The notes: generated by a model from the letters alone, not told the origin. DNA of 64,000 nucleotides from Thioalkalivibrio sulfidiphilus HL-EbGr7 (GCF_000021985.1 NC_011901.1:1-64000), one strand, 5' to 3'; numbered from the stretch's first letter, positions 12,223-21,925 are shown. Program-made: numbers and translations.

Positions 12223-12291
12223 GTGGCAAGTCTCAAGTGGCAAGGAAAAACCACCTGATTTCCTTGCCACTCACCACGTGAGACTTGCCAC
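12223..12291. repeat. Palindromic intergenic repeat, CTTGCCACTTGAGAC family, copy 1
   Basis: The left arm (12223-12245) reads as the complement of CCTTGCCACT TGAGACTTGC; the right arm (12262-12291) is the same sequence with a 7-bp insertion. The arms could form a hairpin 8 bp after the ubiD stop. Other copies lie at 24546-24621 and 55997-56030, with weaker ones near 22450 and 57364. Confidence 0.8.
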
Positions 12292-12358
12292 GGCGCTTAT
12301 ATCGTCCACACTCATTGATCGGGTCTGAAGCCGAAACGATCAGGAGAGGGGAATCCGC

Positions 12359-12994
12359 ATGCGTCACATCATGGTGCTCAACGCCAAGGGTGGTTCAGGC
12401 AAGACCACGCTGGCGACCAATCTTGCAGCCTATTACGCCAGTACCGGCAAGGACGTGGTGCTGGCCGATTTCGACCCCCAGGGTTCAAGCCTGGCCTGGC
12501 TGGAGGCGCGCGGCGCCGGGCGGCCAAGGATCCATGGCATGAATGGGGCCGGTGACGGCCTCAAGGGCGTGCGCAAGGCGGACGTGATGATCATGGATTC
12601 CCCGGCGGCGGTGCACGGCAAGGACCTGACCGCGCTGCTGCGTCGCGCCGAGACCGTGCTCATCCCGGTGCTGCCCTCGCCCATCGACATGCGCGCGGTG
12701 GCGAAATTCATCCACGAGGTGAAGGACTCCGCGCCGGTCTCCGGCAAGAAGGTCAAGCTCGCTCTGGTGGCCAACCGGGCGCGGGAGGTGACCAACATCT
12801 ACTGGGAGCTGGAGGCCTTCCTGGGCACCCTCAAGATACCCTTCCTGACCCACCTGCGGGATTCCATGAACTACATCCGTGCCGCCGAGCGCGGCATCGG
12901 CATCCACGAGATGGCCCCCTACGCCACCGCCCTGGACCGTGAGCAGTGGAAGCCCATCATCAGCTGGCTCAACAGCAAGCGCAGCCAGCCCTGA
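12359..12994 (+). CDS. ParA/MinD-family ATPase, orphan
   Basis: A 211-residue deviant-Walker ATPase of the ParA superfamily. It has the Walker A motif KGGSGKTT at residues 10-17, the A' motif DFDPQGSSLAW near 41 and a Walker B-like segment VMIMDSPAAV near 78. Family members dimerise on ATP, bind DNA or membranes and position plasmids, chromosomes or protein complexes. No ParB or parS-like repeat is nearby, and the chromosomal parAB are not in this window. Its immediate neighbour (5 bp gap) is a DUF1840 gene, which makes an operon likely. A strong GGAGAGGGG precedes the ATG. The cargo is unknown. Confidence 0.85.
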   Translation: MRHIMVLNAKGGSGKTTLATNLAAYYASTGKDVVLADFDPQGSSLAWLEARGAGRPRIHGMNGAGDGLKGVRKADVMIMDSPAAVHGKDLTALLRRAETVLIPVLPSPIDMRAVAKFIHEVKDSAPVSGKKVKLALVANRAREVTNIYWELEAFLGTLKIPFLTHLRDSMNYIRAAERGIGIHEMAPYATALDREQWKPIISWLNSKRSQP

Positions 12995-12999
12995 CATCC

Positions 13000-13317
13000 A
13001 TGCTGATCATCTTCAAATCACCCGCCCATGGCGACATCACCTATTTCGGCGAGATCGCCGAGGCACTGATCCGGCTCATGGGCCATAGCGGTACGGTGCC
13101 CGGGGCCATCGACGCCGAGGAGGTCCCTGCGGCGCTGGCCCGTCTCAAGGCGGGACTCGCCGCGAGTGTGCCCCGTTCCGGGGCCGCAAGCCGTGAACAG
13201 GAAGACGAGTCCGAGGAAGAGACACCCGTGCCCCTGAGCAACCGCGCCCTGCCCCTCGTGGAACTGCTGGAGGCCGCGGCCGCCGCCCGTGCCTACGTGA
13301 TGTGGGAATCAAAATAG
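13000..13317 (+). CDS. DUF1840 domain protein
   Basis: This is a 105-residue cytoplasmic protein starting MLIIFKSPAHGDITYFGEIAEALIRLMGH, which matches the uncharacterised DUF1840 family of beta- and gammaproteobacteria. The middle is an acidic, Glu-rich linker (EQEDESEEE), followed by a C-terminal helix rich in Ala and Leu (LPLVELLEAAAAA). The family's role is unknown. It starts 5 bp after the stop of the ParA-like gene and so is probably translated from the same mRNA, but no functional link is established. Confidence 0.8.
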   Translation: MLIIFKSPAHGDITYFGEIAEALIRLMGHSGTVPGAIDAEEVPAALARLKAGLAASVPRSGAASREQEDESEEETPVPLSNRALPLVELLEAAAAARAYVMWESK

Positions 13318-13351
13318 CGTTTCGACCCACCCCTGTTTCGGAGCCAGAGCC

Positions 13352-13555
13352 ATGCCATACGTGAACATCAAGATCACCCGCGAGGGCGCTACTCGTGAAC
13401 AGAAGCAGGCGCTCATCGAGGGTGCGACCCGCTTGCTGGTGGACGTGCTGGGCAAGAACCCGAACACCACCGTGGTGGTGATCGAAGAGGTGGACACGGA
13501 CAACTGGGGCGTGGGCGGCGAGAGCATCACCGTGCGGCGCGCCCGGGGCGACTAA
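13352..13555 (+). CDS. 4-oxalocrotonate tautomerase family protein
   Basis: A 67-residue small tautomerase. Its first residue after Met is Pro (MPYVNIKITREG), the catalytic base of this superfamily, and the central TTVVVIEEVDTDNWGVGG matches the family. Such proteins form hexamers and tautomerise keto-enol substrates; the physiological substrate cannot be told from the sequence, and no aromatic-degradation genes are nearby. It lies 34 bp after the DUF1840 gene and may share its transcript. Confidence 0.9.
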   Translation: MPYVNIKITREGATREQKQALIEGATRLLVDVLGKNPNTTVVVIEEVDTDNWGVGGESITVRRARGD

Positions 13556-13899
13556 CCAGGCCCGTGCACCAGGGCAAAGCAGGGACCTGTCGCGAAGCTT
13601 GCGGCTGACCGTGGGGGCGGCTGACGGCGGGCACGGCCCGCCCTATGGCGATTTGTCTGGAAGTCCGCGGCCTTTGCATCACGGTACGACCGACCCGGTT
13701 GCATAGGGCGGCCCATGGCCGCCGGCTGATCGTGAACCTGCGGCTGATGGCGGGCACGGTCCGCCCCGCGGAGGCGCGTGACCTGACCCGTATGGCCAGG
13801 CCCTGAAAACGCACAGGGGGTGAACGAACTGCAGTCGTTCACCCCCTGTGTTGACGCTTCCAGGATGGGGTAGGGTCCCGACCATACCCCGTTTCCCTG
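13556..13899. repeat. Gene-free GC-rich region with degenerate hairpin repeats
   Basis: No credible gene lies in these 344 bp. A short palindrome GGCGGGC-ACG-GCCCGCC at 13626-13642 recurs with one mismatch at 13749-13765, each preceded by a CGGCTGA(C/T)-like string. A related string GGGCGGCCCATGGCCGCC lies between them. It looks like decayed copies of a palindromic intergenic repeat. Confidence 0.55.
13812..13850. terminator. Strong 16-bp hairpin, probable terminator
   Basis: CACAGGGGGTGAACGA and its exact complement form a 16-bp stem with a 7-nt loop. There is no T-run on either side, so it may act as a processing or stability hairpin at the 3' end of the basic-protein gene on the minus strand, 50 bp after that gene's stop. 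Confidence 0.6.
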
Positions 13900-14361
13900 T
13901 CAGCCCGCGTTCTGGGTCGGGGCCTTCTTCTTCACGCGGCGACGCTTGGGACGCGCAGCGGCGCGCAGCTTCTTCGCCAGAGCGGTTTCCATCTTGCCCA
14001 GTTCGCGCTCGGCGGCCTTTTCCAGGCGCGTGGCGCGCGCCATGAGCTGGGACATCCAGTTGCTGGCCTGCTTGTGTTCGGCGATCGCGCCCTTGACGGC
14101 CTCCTTGGCCTTGCGCATCTCGTCATTGGCCTTGGCGACGGCATTGCGGGCGGCTTCCTTGGCCTTGCCGCTGGTGGCGGCGACGCGGGCCTTGGCCTTC
14201 TCGACACGCTCGGCCACCTTGGCGTGTTTGCTGTTGGCAGAGGCGATCTTCGCCTCGGCGCGAGCTACGTCCTTGCCGGCGCGTTCAATGGCGCGGCCGA
14301 AAACGGTACCGGGGGCGACGTTCCTCTGGGGCTTCTTGCGGGCTTTCTTTTTGACGGCCAT
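13900..14361 (-). CDS. Histone H1-like Ala/Lys-rich protein
   Basis: This 153-residue, very basic protein consists of Lys-rich ends (MAVKKKARKKPQRN at the start, RPKRRRVKKKAP at the end) around a long Ala/Lys/Glu heptad-like helix (about 30-125). That composition is typical of histone H1-like nucleoid proteins or of coiled-coil DNA-binding proteins in proteobacteria. I infer DNA or RNA binding from composition only; there is no defined domain. GGAG lies 8 nt before the ATG. It is a single gene flanked by the hairpin at 13812 and divergent from the BCCT remnant. Confidence 0.7.
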   Translation of the reverse strand: MAVKKKARKKPQRNVAPGTVFGRAIERAGKDVARAEAKIASANSKHAKVAERVEKAKARVAATSGKAKEAARNAVAKANDEMRKAKEAVKGAIAEHKQASNWMSQLMARATRLEKAAERELGKMETALAKKLRAAARPKRRRVKKKAPTQNAG

Positions 14362-14645
14362 GTAGGACTCCAGACGTGTGAGTGAAGATGTTTTTTCAAC
14401 GCCGTTGAGGGCGTGGTCAACAGGAGTCTATAACACGTTGAGGAAAACCGCTAAAAACTCGTCAATGGAAAACACGGCCAGGCGCCATGACTGCAACGTC
14501 ACCGGCGTGCCTGAAGTGAGAAAAAGGGATCGAAAAAACACTTCACGGTGTCGAGCCCCCCGAGATTTTCAGTCGCCTTGTGCAATGCCCGCGTAGGTCC
14601 CATCCCCGCAACAATGCAACGAAACCCTGACTAAGGACACGTGAC

Positions 14646-15398
14646 ATGAGCGATGCAAAGCAGGCTGATCCGCAGCCCCGCGCACGCATCAACCCACCGG
14701 TGTTCTATGCCTCGGCGATCCTCGCCCTGGCGTTCGTCTTGTATGCGGTGGTGTTCACCGAGTCTGCGGCGTGGTTGTTCACAAGTATCCACGAATGGGT
14801 GACCCATTCCGCGGGCTGGTTCTACATCCTGTCCGTGGCGTTATTTCCTGGTGTTCGTGGTGGTCATGGCGCTGACCGATTTCGGGCGCATCAAGCTGGG
14901 TCCCGACCACAGTGAACCGGATTACAGCTACGGTTCCTGGTTTGCCATGCTGTTCTCCGCGGGCATGGGCATCGGCCTCATGTTCTTCGGCGTGGCGGAA
15001 CCCATCATGCATTATCTGTCCCCGCCGGCGTGATGCAGGTGAACTCGGGACTTGAATACCTGTTCGGCATGCCCAACAACATCTCGGTTCAGGTGATCCT
15101 CATCGCGGCCATCACGGCGGTGGCCACGCTCTCGGTGGTGGTGGGTCTGGATGGTGGCATCCGGCGAATCTCGGAGCTGAACCTGGTCCTCGCATGGTTG
15201 CCCTTCGTGGGCATGTTCATCGCGTGCGTCTCCAGGGGTCGCAGCATCCGGGAAGTGGAAGGCGTCATCGCGGCGGTGCTGCTGGTGGCGGGCGGCCTGA
15301 GTGCGCTACAGACGGCGACCATTGCCAGCGCCCTGCTGTTCACGGATGTGCTGGATCAGTACGAACGGCACATGCACTTTTTGACGGCCGTGCGCTGA
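14646..15398 (+). pseudogene. Decayed BCCT-family betaine/choline transporter
   Basis: Three pieces of a BCCT transporter remain in order. 14646 to about 14840 encodes the N-terminus and first two membrane segments. A frameshift in the GTTATTTCCTGG stretch then moves the frame, and 14851-15033 encodes DFGRIKLGP and GSWFAMLFSAGMGIGLMF. A stop and a large deletion follow. 15030-15398 (original frame) encodes LEYLFGMP and VVVGLDGGIRRISELNLVLAW, fused directly to PFVGMFIACVSRGRSIRE and then to the C-terminal ALQTATIASAL. The remnant is 753 bp against about 1.5-2 kb for an intact gene, so at least three deletions plus one frameshift have occurred. The ribosome-binding site AAGGA and start survive. 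Osmolyte uptake from this copy is lost. Confidence 0.9.
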
Positions 15399-15493
15399 GG
15401 CCCTGTGTGGACACGCCGACCCCGGCACGAACCGCCATCGCCGATGCAGGCAAGCCGTTCGGACCGGGGTCAGGGCTGGCGTTTGATCGTGTA

Positions 15494-15775
15494 TCAGCCG
15501 TACAGGCACAGGTAGGCGGTATCCACCGCCACCTTGAGCTGGAACTTCTCCTTGGCCTGCACCTGGAAGCTGTCGCCCTGGGCAAAGGTGATCCAGTCAT
15601 CCTGGCCGGGGAGCTTCACGGTCAGGGCGCCGCTCACCACGGTCATGGTCTCCCGTTCGGCGGTGCCGAATTCATACTCGCCCGGGGCCATCACACCCAC
15701 GGTGGCGGGCAGGTTCTCGGCCTGGAAGGCAATGGACATCACCTTGCCGTCGAAATATTGGTTGGTCTTGAACAT
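15494..15775 (-). CDS. ppnP: Pyrimidine/purine nucleoside phosphorylase PpnP
   Basis: A 93-residue single-domain cupin of the PpnP (YaiE, formerly DUF1255) family. It phosphorolyses several nucleosides to free base and ribose-1-phosphate. The sequence keeps the family blocks [28 protein letters not shown] and [19 protein letters not shown] is placed 8 nt before the ATG. It is convergent with the BCCT remnant and divergent from gloA. Confidence 0.92.
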   Translation of the reverse strand: MFKTNQYFDGKVMSIAFQAENLPATVGVMAPGEYEFGTAERETMTVVSGALTVKLPGQDDWITFAQGDSFQVQAKEKFQLKVAVDTAYLCLYG

Positions 15776-15889
15776 GGATCAGGCTCCAAAGGGTTTGGCG
15801 GTGCGAAAGTATGCCATGAGCCCATGAAACCCGCTGCCGGATTCGGGGTCTGTCAAACAACGGACACAGTATGAATGGAGACGTCACCC

Positions 15890-16429
15890 ATGAGCTTTAA
15901 GACTGAACATCAGCCCGGCATGACCGAAACCCCCGCGCCCCAGACCCGCGGCTTTCGCCTCAACCACAGCATGTTGCGGGTGAAGGACCCCGAGCGCTCA
16001 CTGGCATTCTACAGCCGGGTGTTCGGTATGCGTCTGCTGCGCAAGCTGGACTTCCCGGAACTGGATTTCTCCCTGTATTTCCTCGCCGCCCTGGACGAGG
16101 GCGAGACCGTGCCCGAGGACGTGGGCGAGCGTACCCGCTGGACCTTCTCCCAGCGGGGCATACTGGAGCTGACCCACAACTACGGCACCGAGATCGACCC
16201 GGACTTCCATTACCACGACGGCAACGCCGAGCCCCAGGGCTTCGGCCACATCTGCTTCGCCGTGCCGGACCTGGATGCCGCCGTGAAGTGGCTGGACGAT
16301 AACCAGGTGAGGTTCGTGAAACGCCCGGAGGACGGCGCCCTCAAGGACGTGGCCTTCGTCACCGACCCGGACGGTTACTGGATCGAGATCCTGGAGCCGG
16401 CGCGGCTGGGCAGGCTGGGACAGACATGA
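15890..16429 (+). CDS. gloA: Lactoylglutathione lyase (glyoxalase I)
   Basis: This enzyme converts the hemithioacetal of methylglyoxal and glutathione to S-lactoylglutathione. The 179-residue protein is the longer, eukaryote-like form of glyoxalase I. Metal ligands expected in the family are all present: His in LNHSMLRVKDP, Glu in LELTHNYGTE, His in GFGHICFAVPD and Glu in YWIEILEP. ATG 15890 is chosen because GGAG lies 9 nt upstream; an in-frame ATG at 15875 overlaps that ribosome-binding site. Confidence 0.95.
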   Translation: MSFKTEHQPGMTETPAPQTRGFRLNHSMLRVKDPERSLAFYSRVFGMRLLRKLDFPELDFSLYFLAALDEGETVPEDVGERTRWTFSQRGILELTHNYGTEIDPDFHYHDGNAEPQGFGHICFAVPDLDAAVKWLDDNQVRFVKRPEDGALKDVAFVTDPDGYWIEILEPARLGRLGQT

Positions 16430-16431
16430 AA

Positions 16432-16466
16432 AGTGGGAAGGGTGAATTGGGAGGTTGGAAGACAGA
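16432..16466. repeat. Purine-rich dispersed repeat, copy 1
   Basis: AGTGGGAAGGGTGAATTGGG and the adjoining GGTTGGAAG repeat short GGGAAG/TTGGAAG units. On the other strand this reads CTTCCAACCTCCC...TTCCCACTT, closely like 44286-44333. It sits just before the ribosome-binding region of the lipoprotein gene. Confidence 0.5.
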
Positions 16467-16502
16467 ACCCTGCAAAGGGCCGTGATTGCCTGGAGATGAG
16501 CG

Positions 16503-17450
16503 GTGCGATTGATTCCCTTCATCCTGGTCCTGTTGTTGCTCGCCGCCTGCGCGCCGGTGCGGGTGGCGCCGGGTGAGGCGGTGAAGACGCCGGTGATCGA
16601 GGACGGCGCGCTGATCACCCGGGACGGTGCGCGGCTGCCGGTGAGCCGCTTCGAGGCCGAGACGCCCCGGGCGGTGATCGTCGCCCTGCACAGCTTCCGG
16701 GACTACCGCGGCGCCTACGATCAACTGGGGCCCTGGTTCGCTTCGCGCGGCATAGACCTCGTGGCCATGGACCAGCGGGGTTTCGGTGATGCACCGCACC
16801 GGGGTTACTGGGCCGGCGAGCAGGCCATGCTCGATGACGTGCGCGATCTCGTCGCGGTGATCCACCGGGAACAACCGGGCCTGACCGTGTACCTGTTGGG
16901 CGAGAGCATGGGCGGATCCGTGGCCCTGGCGCTGATGGGCGATGGGCAGGCGCCGGCGGTGGCGGGCCTGATCCTCGCTGCCCCCGGGGTGCGCGAGGGC
17001 ATCCCCGCCAAGCCCTTCTGGGACGGTGCCCTGCGGCTCTCCGAGCGCCTCGCGCCGGGGCTCACGGTGCCCATCAACCAGGACTACGACGGGGTGCTGG
17101 CGCCGGAGGCGGTGGCCCGTTTCCGGGACGACCCGAAGGTACTGCGCCGCATCCGGACCGATACCTATGCGGGGCTGGTGTGGCTGGCGGAGACCGCCTC
17201 CCGGCGCGCGGACCGGGTGCGGGTGCCCATGCTGGTGCTCTACGGCAAGCCTGACCGCACCATCCGCCAGGAGGCCATCTGTCACCTGGCGCGGCATCAC
17301 GCCACGGGCCAGGTGGACCTGCGTATTCGCGACCACTGGCCGCACCTGCTGCTGCACGGCCCGGACCGGGAGGCCGTGGCCGGTGAGATCCTCGCCTGGC
17401 TGGATGGCAAGCGAAATGAATACGCCGTGAACCGTCACTGCCCCGCCTGA
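16503..17450 (+). CDS. Lipoprotein alpha/beta hydrolase (lysophospholipase-like)
   Basis: A 315-residue protein with a lipoprotein signal (LLLLAAC, Cys at residue 17), so it is probably anchored in the inner or outer membrane facing the periplasm. The rest is an alpha/beta hydrolase of the serine aminopeptidase / monoacylglycerol lipase type. It has the nucleophile elbow GESMGG, acid Asp in LYGKPDRTI and His in RDHWPHLLLHG. The substrate is unknown; lysophospholipids or acylglycerols are plausible. Start is GTG with GGAGATGA upstream. Two further genes follow closely (17470, 17960) and may form an operon. Confidence 0.85.
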   Translation: MRLIPFILVLLLLAACAPVRVAPGEAVKTPVIEDGALITRDGARLPVSRFEAETPRAVIVALHSFRDYRGAYDQLGPWFASRGIDLVAMDQRGFGDAPHRGYWAGEQAMLDDVRDLVAVIHREQPGLTVYLLGESMGGSVALALMGDGQAPAVAGLILAAPGVREGIPAKPFWDGALRLSERLAPGLTVPINQDYDGVLAPEAVARFRDDPKVLRRIRTDTYAGLVWLAETASRRADRVRVPMLVLYGKPDRTIRQEAICHLARHHATGQVDLRIRDHWPHLLLHGPDREAVAGEILAWLDGKRNEYAVNRHCPA

Positions 17451-17469
17451 TCCCGTACAATCCCCCGCC

Positions 17470-17946
17470 ATGCATCCCCGACGCACGCTTCTGCCCCTGT
17501 TGTTCCTGCTGGTCTTGGGCCTCTCCGGTTGCGGCCGGGAGTTGCCGCCGCCGGAGGAGCGTATCCGAGCCCTGGTCAGTGAGGCCCGGGAGGCCGCCGA
17601 GGCCCGGGATCTCTCCGCCTTGCGCAATCTGATCGCCGACGACTACCGGGATGCCCAGGGCCGGGAGAAGGGCGACCTGGTGAACATCCTGCGGGTGCTG
17701 TTCCTGCGTCACCAGTCGGTGCACCTGCTCACCCGGGTGGGCGAGATCGGTTTCCCCGAACCGGGCCTGGCCACGGTGACCGTGTACGTGGCGATGGCCG
17801 GGCGGCCCTTCCCGGAACAGGACATCGGCCTGCTGCGCGCCGACCTGCACCGCTTCGATGTCAGCCTGCGCGAGACCCGCGGCGGTGACTGGCAGGCGGT
17901 GGACATCGCCTGGCGTCGCCCCGACCGGGCCGACTGGCCCTTCTGA
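17470..17946 (+). CDS. Small lipoprotein with NTF2-like fold (predicted)
   Basis: A 158-residue lipoprotein: signal LLFLLVLGLSGC with the lipidated Cys at residue 21. The mature part (VSEAREAAEARDLSALRNLIADDYRDAQGR and a following mixed alpha/beta region) has the pattern of NTF2-like / SnoaL-type proteins found in periplasmic lipoproteins of unknown role. I recognise no catalytic residues. It begins 19 bp after the hydrolase lipoprotein, which suggests a shared envelope function. Confidence 0.7.
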   Translation: MHPRRTLLPLLFLLVLGLSGCGRELPPPEERIRALVSEAREAAEARDLSALRNLIADDYRDAQGREKGDLVNILRVLFLRHQSVHLLTRVGEIGFPEPGLATVTVYVAMAGRPFPEQDIGLLRADLHRFDVSLRETRGGDWQAVDIAWRRPDRADWPF

Positions 17947-17959
17947 ACCAGGAGTTTCC

Positions 17960-18334
17960 ATGGGCAACGAGTCCCGAACCGTGCTGGTGCTGGGCGCGAG
18001 CCCCAAGCCGGAACGCTTCGCCCACAAGGCCATCCTGACGCTGACCCGCCATGGCCACCGGGTCATCCCGGTGGGTCCGCGTCCCGGGGAGATCGGCGGC
18101 TGGCCGGTGCGCCAGCGGCTCGACGAGGTGGACGAGCCGGTGCACACGCTCACCCTGTACCTGGGACCGGCCAGAAGCGTGCAGGAGATCGACGCCATCC
18201 TGGCCCTGGCGCCGCAGCGGGTGATCCTCAACCCGGGCACCGAGTCCGCCGAGCTGGAAGACGCCCTGGACGGGGCCGGCATCGCCTGGGTGCACGACTG
18301 CACCCTGCTGATGCTCGACGGCGGGCGGTTCTGA
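17960..18334 (+). CDS. CoA-binding (Rossmann-fold) domain protein
   Basis: A 124-residue single-domain protein of the CoA-binding family related to YccU and the N-terminal domain of succinyl-CoA synthetase. It has the nucleotide-binding turn VLVLGASPKPERFAHKA, then IPVGPRPGEIGGWPV and VILNPGTESAELEDAL. Function is unknown for the stand-alone family. AGGAG lies 6 nt before the ATG; the gap to the upstream lipoprotein gene is 13 bp. Confidence 0.8.
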   Translation: MGNESRTVLVLGASPKPERFAHKAILTLTRHGHRVIPVGPRPGEIGGWPVRQRLDEVDEPVHTLTLYLGPARSVQEIDAILALAPQRVILNPGTESAELEDALDGAGIAWVHDCTLLMLDGGRF

Positions 18335-18347
18335 GGCGCACGGCCCG

Positions 18348-18809
18348 GTGGGCGACTGGTGGCGGCCCGAGCACTGGTGGAACGAGGACAACGCCCTGTG
18401 GGTGCTGTTCGCCAGCGCCTTCGTCTCCAGCACCCTGCTGCCGGGTTCCTCGGAAGGGGTGCTGGCCGCCTCGCGTCTGAGCGGCTTCGATCCCTGGAAC
18501 CTGCTGTGGGTGGCGACCCTGGGCAACACCCTGGGCGGCCTGACCAACTGGTGGCTGGGCCGCTGGATCGCCACCCGTTACCCGGCCCGGCGCCTGGTCA
18601 GGGCGGAGCAGGAAAAGGCCCTCGAGCGGGTGCGCCGCTTCGGCTGGCCGGTGCTGCTGCTGTCCTGGCTGCCGGTCATCGGTGACCCCCTGTGCCTCGC
18701 CGCCGGCTGGCTGCGGGTGAACTTCTGGCTCTGCGCCCTGGCCATCGCCATCGGCAAGGCGGCCCGCTACGCCCTGCTGCTGTGGCTGATCCCGGTGGCG
18801 GGAAGCTGA
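18348..18809 (+). CDS. DedA/YqaA-type membrane protein
   Basis: A 153-residue integral membrane protein of the SNARE-associated / VTT family, close to YqaA. It has about four hydrophobic segments and the motifs FVSSTLLPGSSEGVL, LGNTLGGLTNWWLGRW and WLPVIGDPLCLAAGWLR. DedA-family proteins are linked to lipid-carrier flipping and membrane homeostasis; for the YqaA branch this is an inference. Start is GTG, 13 bp after the CoA-binding gene, and a 92-bp perfect hairpin repeat follows its stop. Confidence 0.85.
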   Translation: MGDWWRPEHWWNEDNALWVLFASAFVSSTLLPGSSEGVLAASRLSGFDPWNLLWVATLGNTLGGLTNWWLGRWIATRYPARRLVRAEQEKALERVRRFGWPVLLLSWLPVIGDPLCLAAGWLRVNFWLCALAIAIGKAARYALLLWLIPVAGS

Positions 18810-18820
18810 ATCGTGATTCC

Positions 18821-18912
18821 AACGCAAAGGGCGCAGAGACGCAGAGTCCGCAAAGAAAAGCTTTTGAAGCTAAAACACTTTGCGGACTCTGCGTCTCTGC
18901 GCCCTTTGCGTT
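18821..18912. repeat. Perfect 35-bp inverted repeat, GCAGAGACGCAGAG family
   Basis: Arms at 18821-18855 and 18878-18912 are exact complements over 35 bp, separated by a 22-bp spacer. The arm is built from short units such as CGCAAAG, GCGCAGAG and ACGCAGAG. Related copies lie at 29482, 36632, 54397 and 57909. It sits between the DedA-type gene and the kinase gene and could end the upstream transcript. Confidence 0.9.
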
Positions 18913-18987
18913 AGCTGCTTGACCACCGAAGCCCGCACAGCAATGTGTTAAAATGGCACACCCATGCATTCCAGGGGACCGCTTCTC

Positions 18988-20437
18988 ATGGGTCTGCCTT
19001 CTGTTTCTCCCGTCAGTCTTCGCACCGCCCTGCTCGCCTTCGTGCTGCTGCCCCTGCTGGGGGTGATGCTGCTGGTGGGCGCCTCCGGGCTGCGCGCCGT
19101 GGAGGCGCGCCTGGAGGCGCGCATGCAACAGGACATCGAGCTGGTGGCCCGGGCCATCCAGCTGCCCCTCAGCCATGCCCTGGAACGGGACCGGCGGGGC
19201 AGCGTGCAGCAGTCCCTGGATTCCGCCTTTCGCATCGACCAGGTCTACGGTGCCTATGTCTATGACGCCGCCGGCGAGCTGGTGGCCGCCAGCGGTCCGC
19301 GCAGCCCCTCCATGGCCATTCGCCAGCAGGCCCGGGACCTGACCATCGGCGGCAGCCAGGGGCTCTACCAGGAACAGCCCGGCGGCCCGGTGTATTCCTT
19401 CTTCCTGCCGCTCACCGATGCCGGCGGGCGCATCAACGGCCTGCTCCAGGTGACCCGCCACGGGGCGGACTTCCGGGAAGACCTGGCACAGTTGCGCGGC
19501 CAGGCCCTGGCCCTGCTGGCGGCGCTTACCCTGCTGTTCCTGGGGGTGGTCGTGCTGGGCCACCAGCGCGCCGTGGGCCGGCACGTGGACCAGATGGTCA
19601 AGGCCATGGCCCGGGTGGCCGCCGGTGAACGGCGCTGCCGGGTGGCACCCGCCGGGCCCCAGGAACTGCGCGGTCTCGCCAAGGCCATGAACGCCATGCT
19701 GGACAGCACCGAGCGTTCCGAGGCGGCCCTGGCTCGGCAGCAGGACGAACAGCGGGCCCTGGAGGCGCGGCTGCGGGAATCGGAGAAGCTCGCCGCCATC
19801 GGCCAGCTGGCCGCCGGCGTGGCCCACGAGCTGGGCTCGCCCCTGGGGGTGATCGACGGCAAGGCGCAGCGCGGTCTGCGCCGGCTGATGGACGACGACC
19901 CCCTCAAGAGAGACCTGGGCGAGATCCGCGCCGAGGTGGCACGCATGGGCGGCATCGTGCGCCAGCTGATGGACTTCGGTCGGCGCAATCCCCTGCGCCG
20001 GCGCCCGGAATCCCTGCCGGAACTGGTGCGCGCCGAGGCGCGGCGTGTGACCCGGGGGGGATGCCGGGTGGCGGTGGAGGTGCAGGAGGGTGGCGAGATG
20101 CCGCCCCTGCCCCTGGACCGGTCGCGCCTGGAGCAGGCCCTGGGCAACCTGCTGCGCAACGCCGTTCAGGCGGCCCGTTCCCGGGTACGCGTCGCCTGGT
20201 CCCATGATGACCGGCAGGCCCGGGTGGTGGTGGAAGACGACGGACCGGGCATCGATCCGTCGGTGCGTGCGCGGCTGTTCGAGCCCTTTTTCACCACCAA
20301 GGCGGTGGGCGAGGGTACGGGCCTGGGCCTGTCCGTGGCCCACGGGGCGGTGAGTGACCACGGCGGCACGCTGGTCGTGGACCGAAGCCCCCTGGGCGGT
20401 GCCCGCTTCACCCTCAGCCTGCCCCGGGAGGCCGGCC

Positions 20438-20445
<8 letters not shown>
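18988..20445 (+). CDS. Membrane sensor histidine kinase of an NtrC-type pair
   Basis: A 485-residue sensor kinase: one membrane segment near the N-terminus (ALLAFVLLPLLGVMLLVGA), a roughly 140-residue periplasmic domain, a second membrane segment (ALALLAALTLLFLGVVVL), HAMP, then HisKA with phospho-accepting His280 in GVAHELGSPLG. The ATPase domain has the N box LGNLLRNAVQAA, DDGPGI and GTGLGLSVAHG. ATG 18988 is chosen because AGGGGA precedes it by 9 nt; an ATG at 18964 has none. Its last 8 bases overlap the regulator gene, so the two are translationally coupled. The stimulus is unknown. Confidence 0.9.
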
Positions 20446-21796
<1,351 letters not shown>

Positions 21797-21799
<3 letters not shown>

Positions 21800-21837
21800 C
21801 ACGGTCCAGGCTGACCCATGTGTCAGGATGACACGGT
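21797..21837 (+). promoter_or_regulatory. Candidate enhancer for the adjacent NtrC-type regulator
   Basis: A perfect palindrome GTGTCA-GGA-TGACAC at 21820-21834 and two direct copies of TGACACGGT (starting 21797 and 21829) lie about 125 bp before the predicted transcription start at 21952. That is the usual distance for activator sites of sigma-54 promoters. Confidence 0.6.
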
Positions 21838-21925
21838 TTTCGGGCCAAGCTGCCCGCCAGAGACCCAGGCGAGAAAGCATTGATAAACATGAAGTTGTAC
21901 GGGATGCCGTGGCTCGGGAAAGGGA

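Noticed and set aside
18821-18912. CRISPR array or small RNA at the long inverted repeat
   Set aside because: It is one palindrome with a single loop; there are no regular spacers, no cas genes and no promoter-terminator pair that would define an RNA gene.
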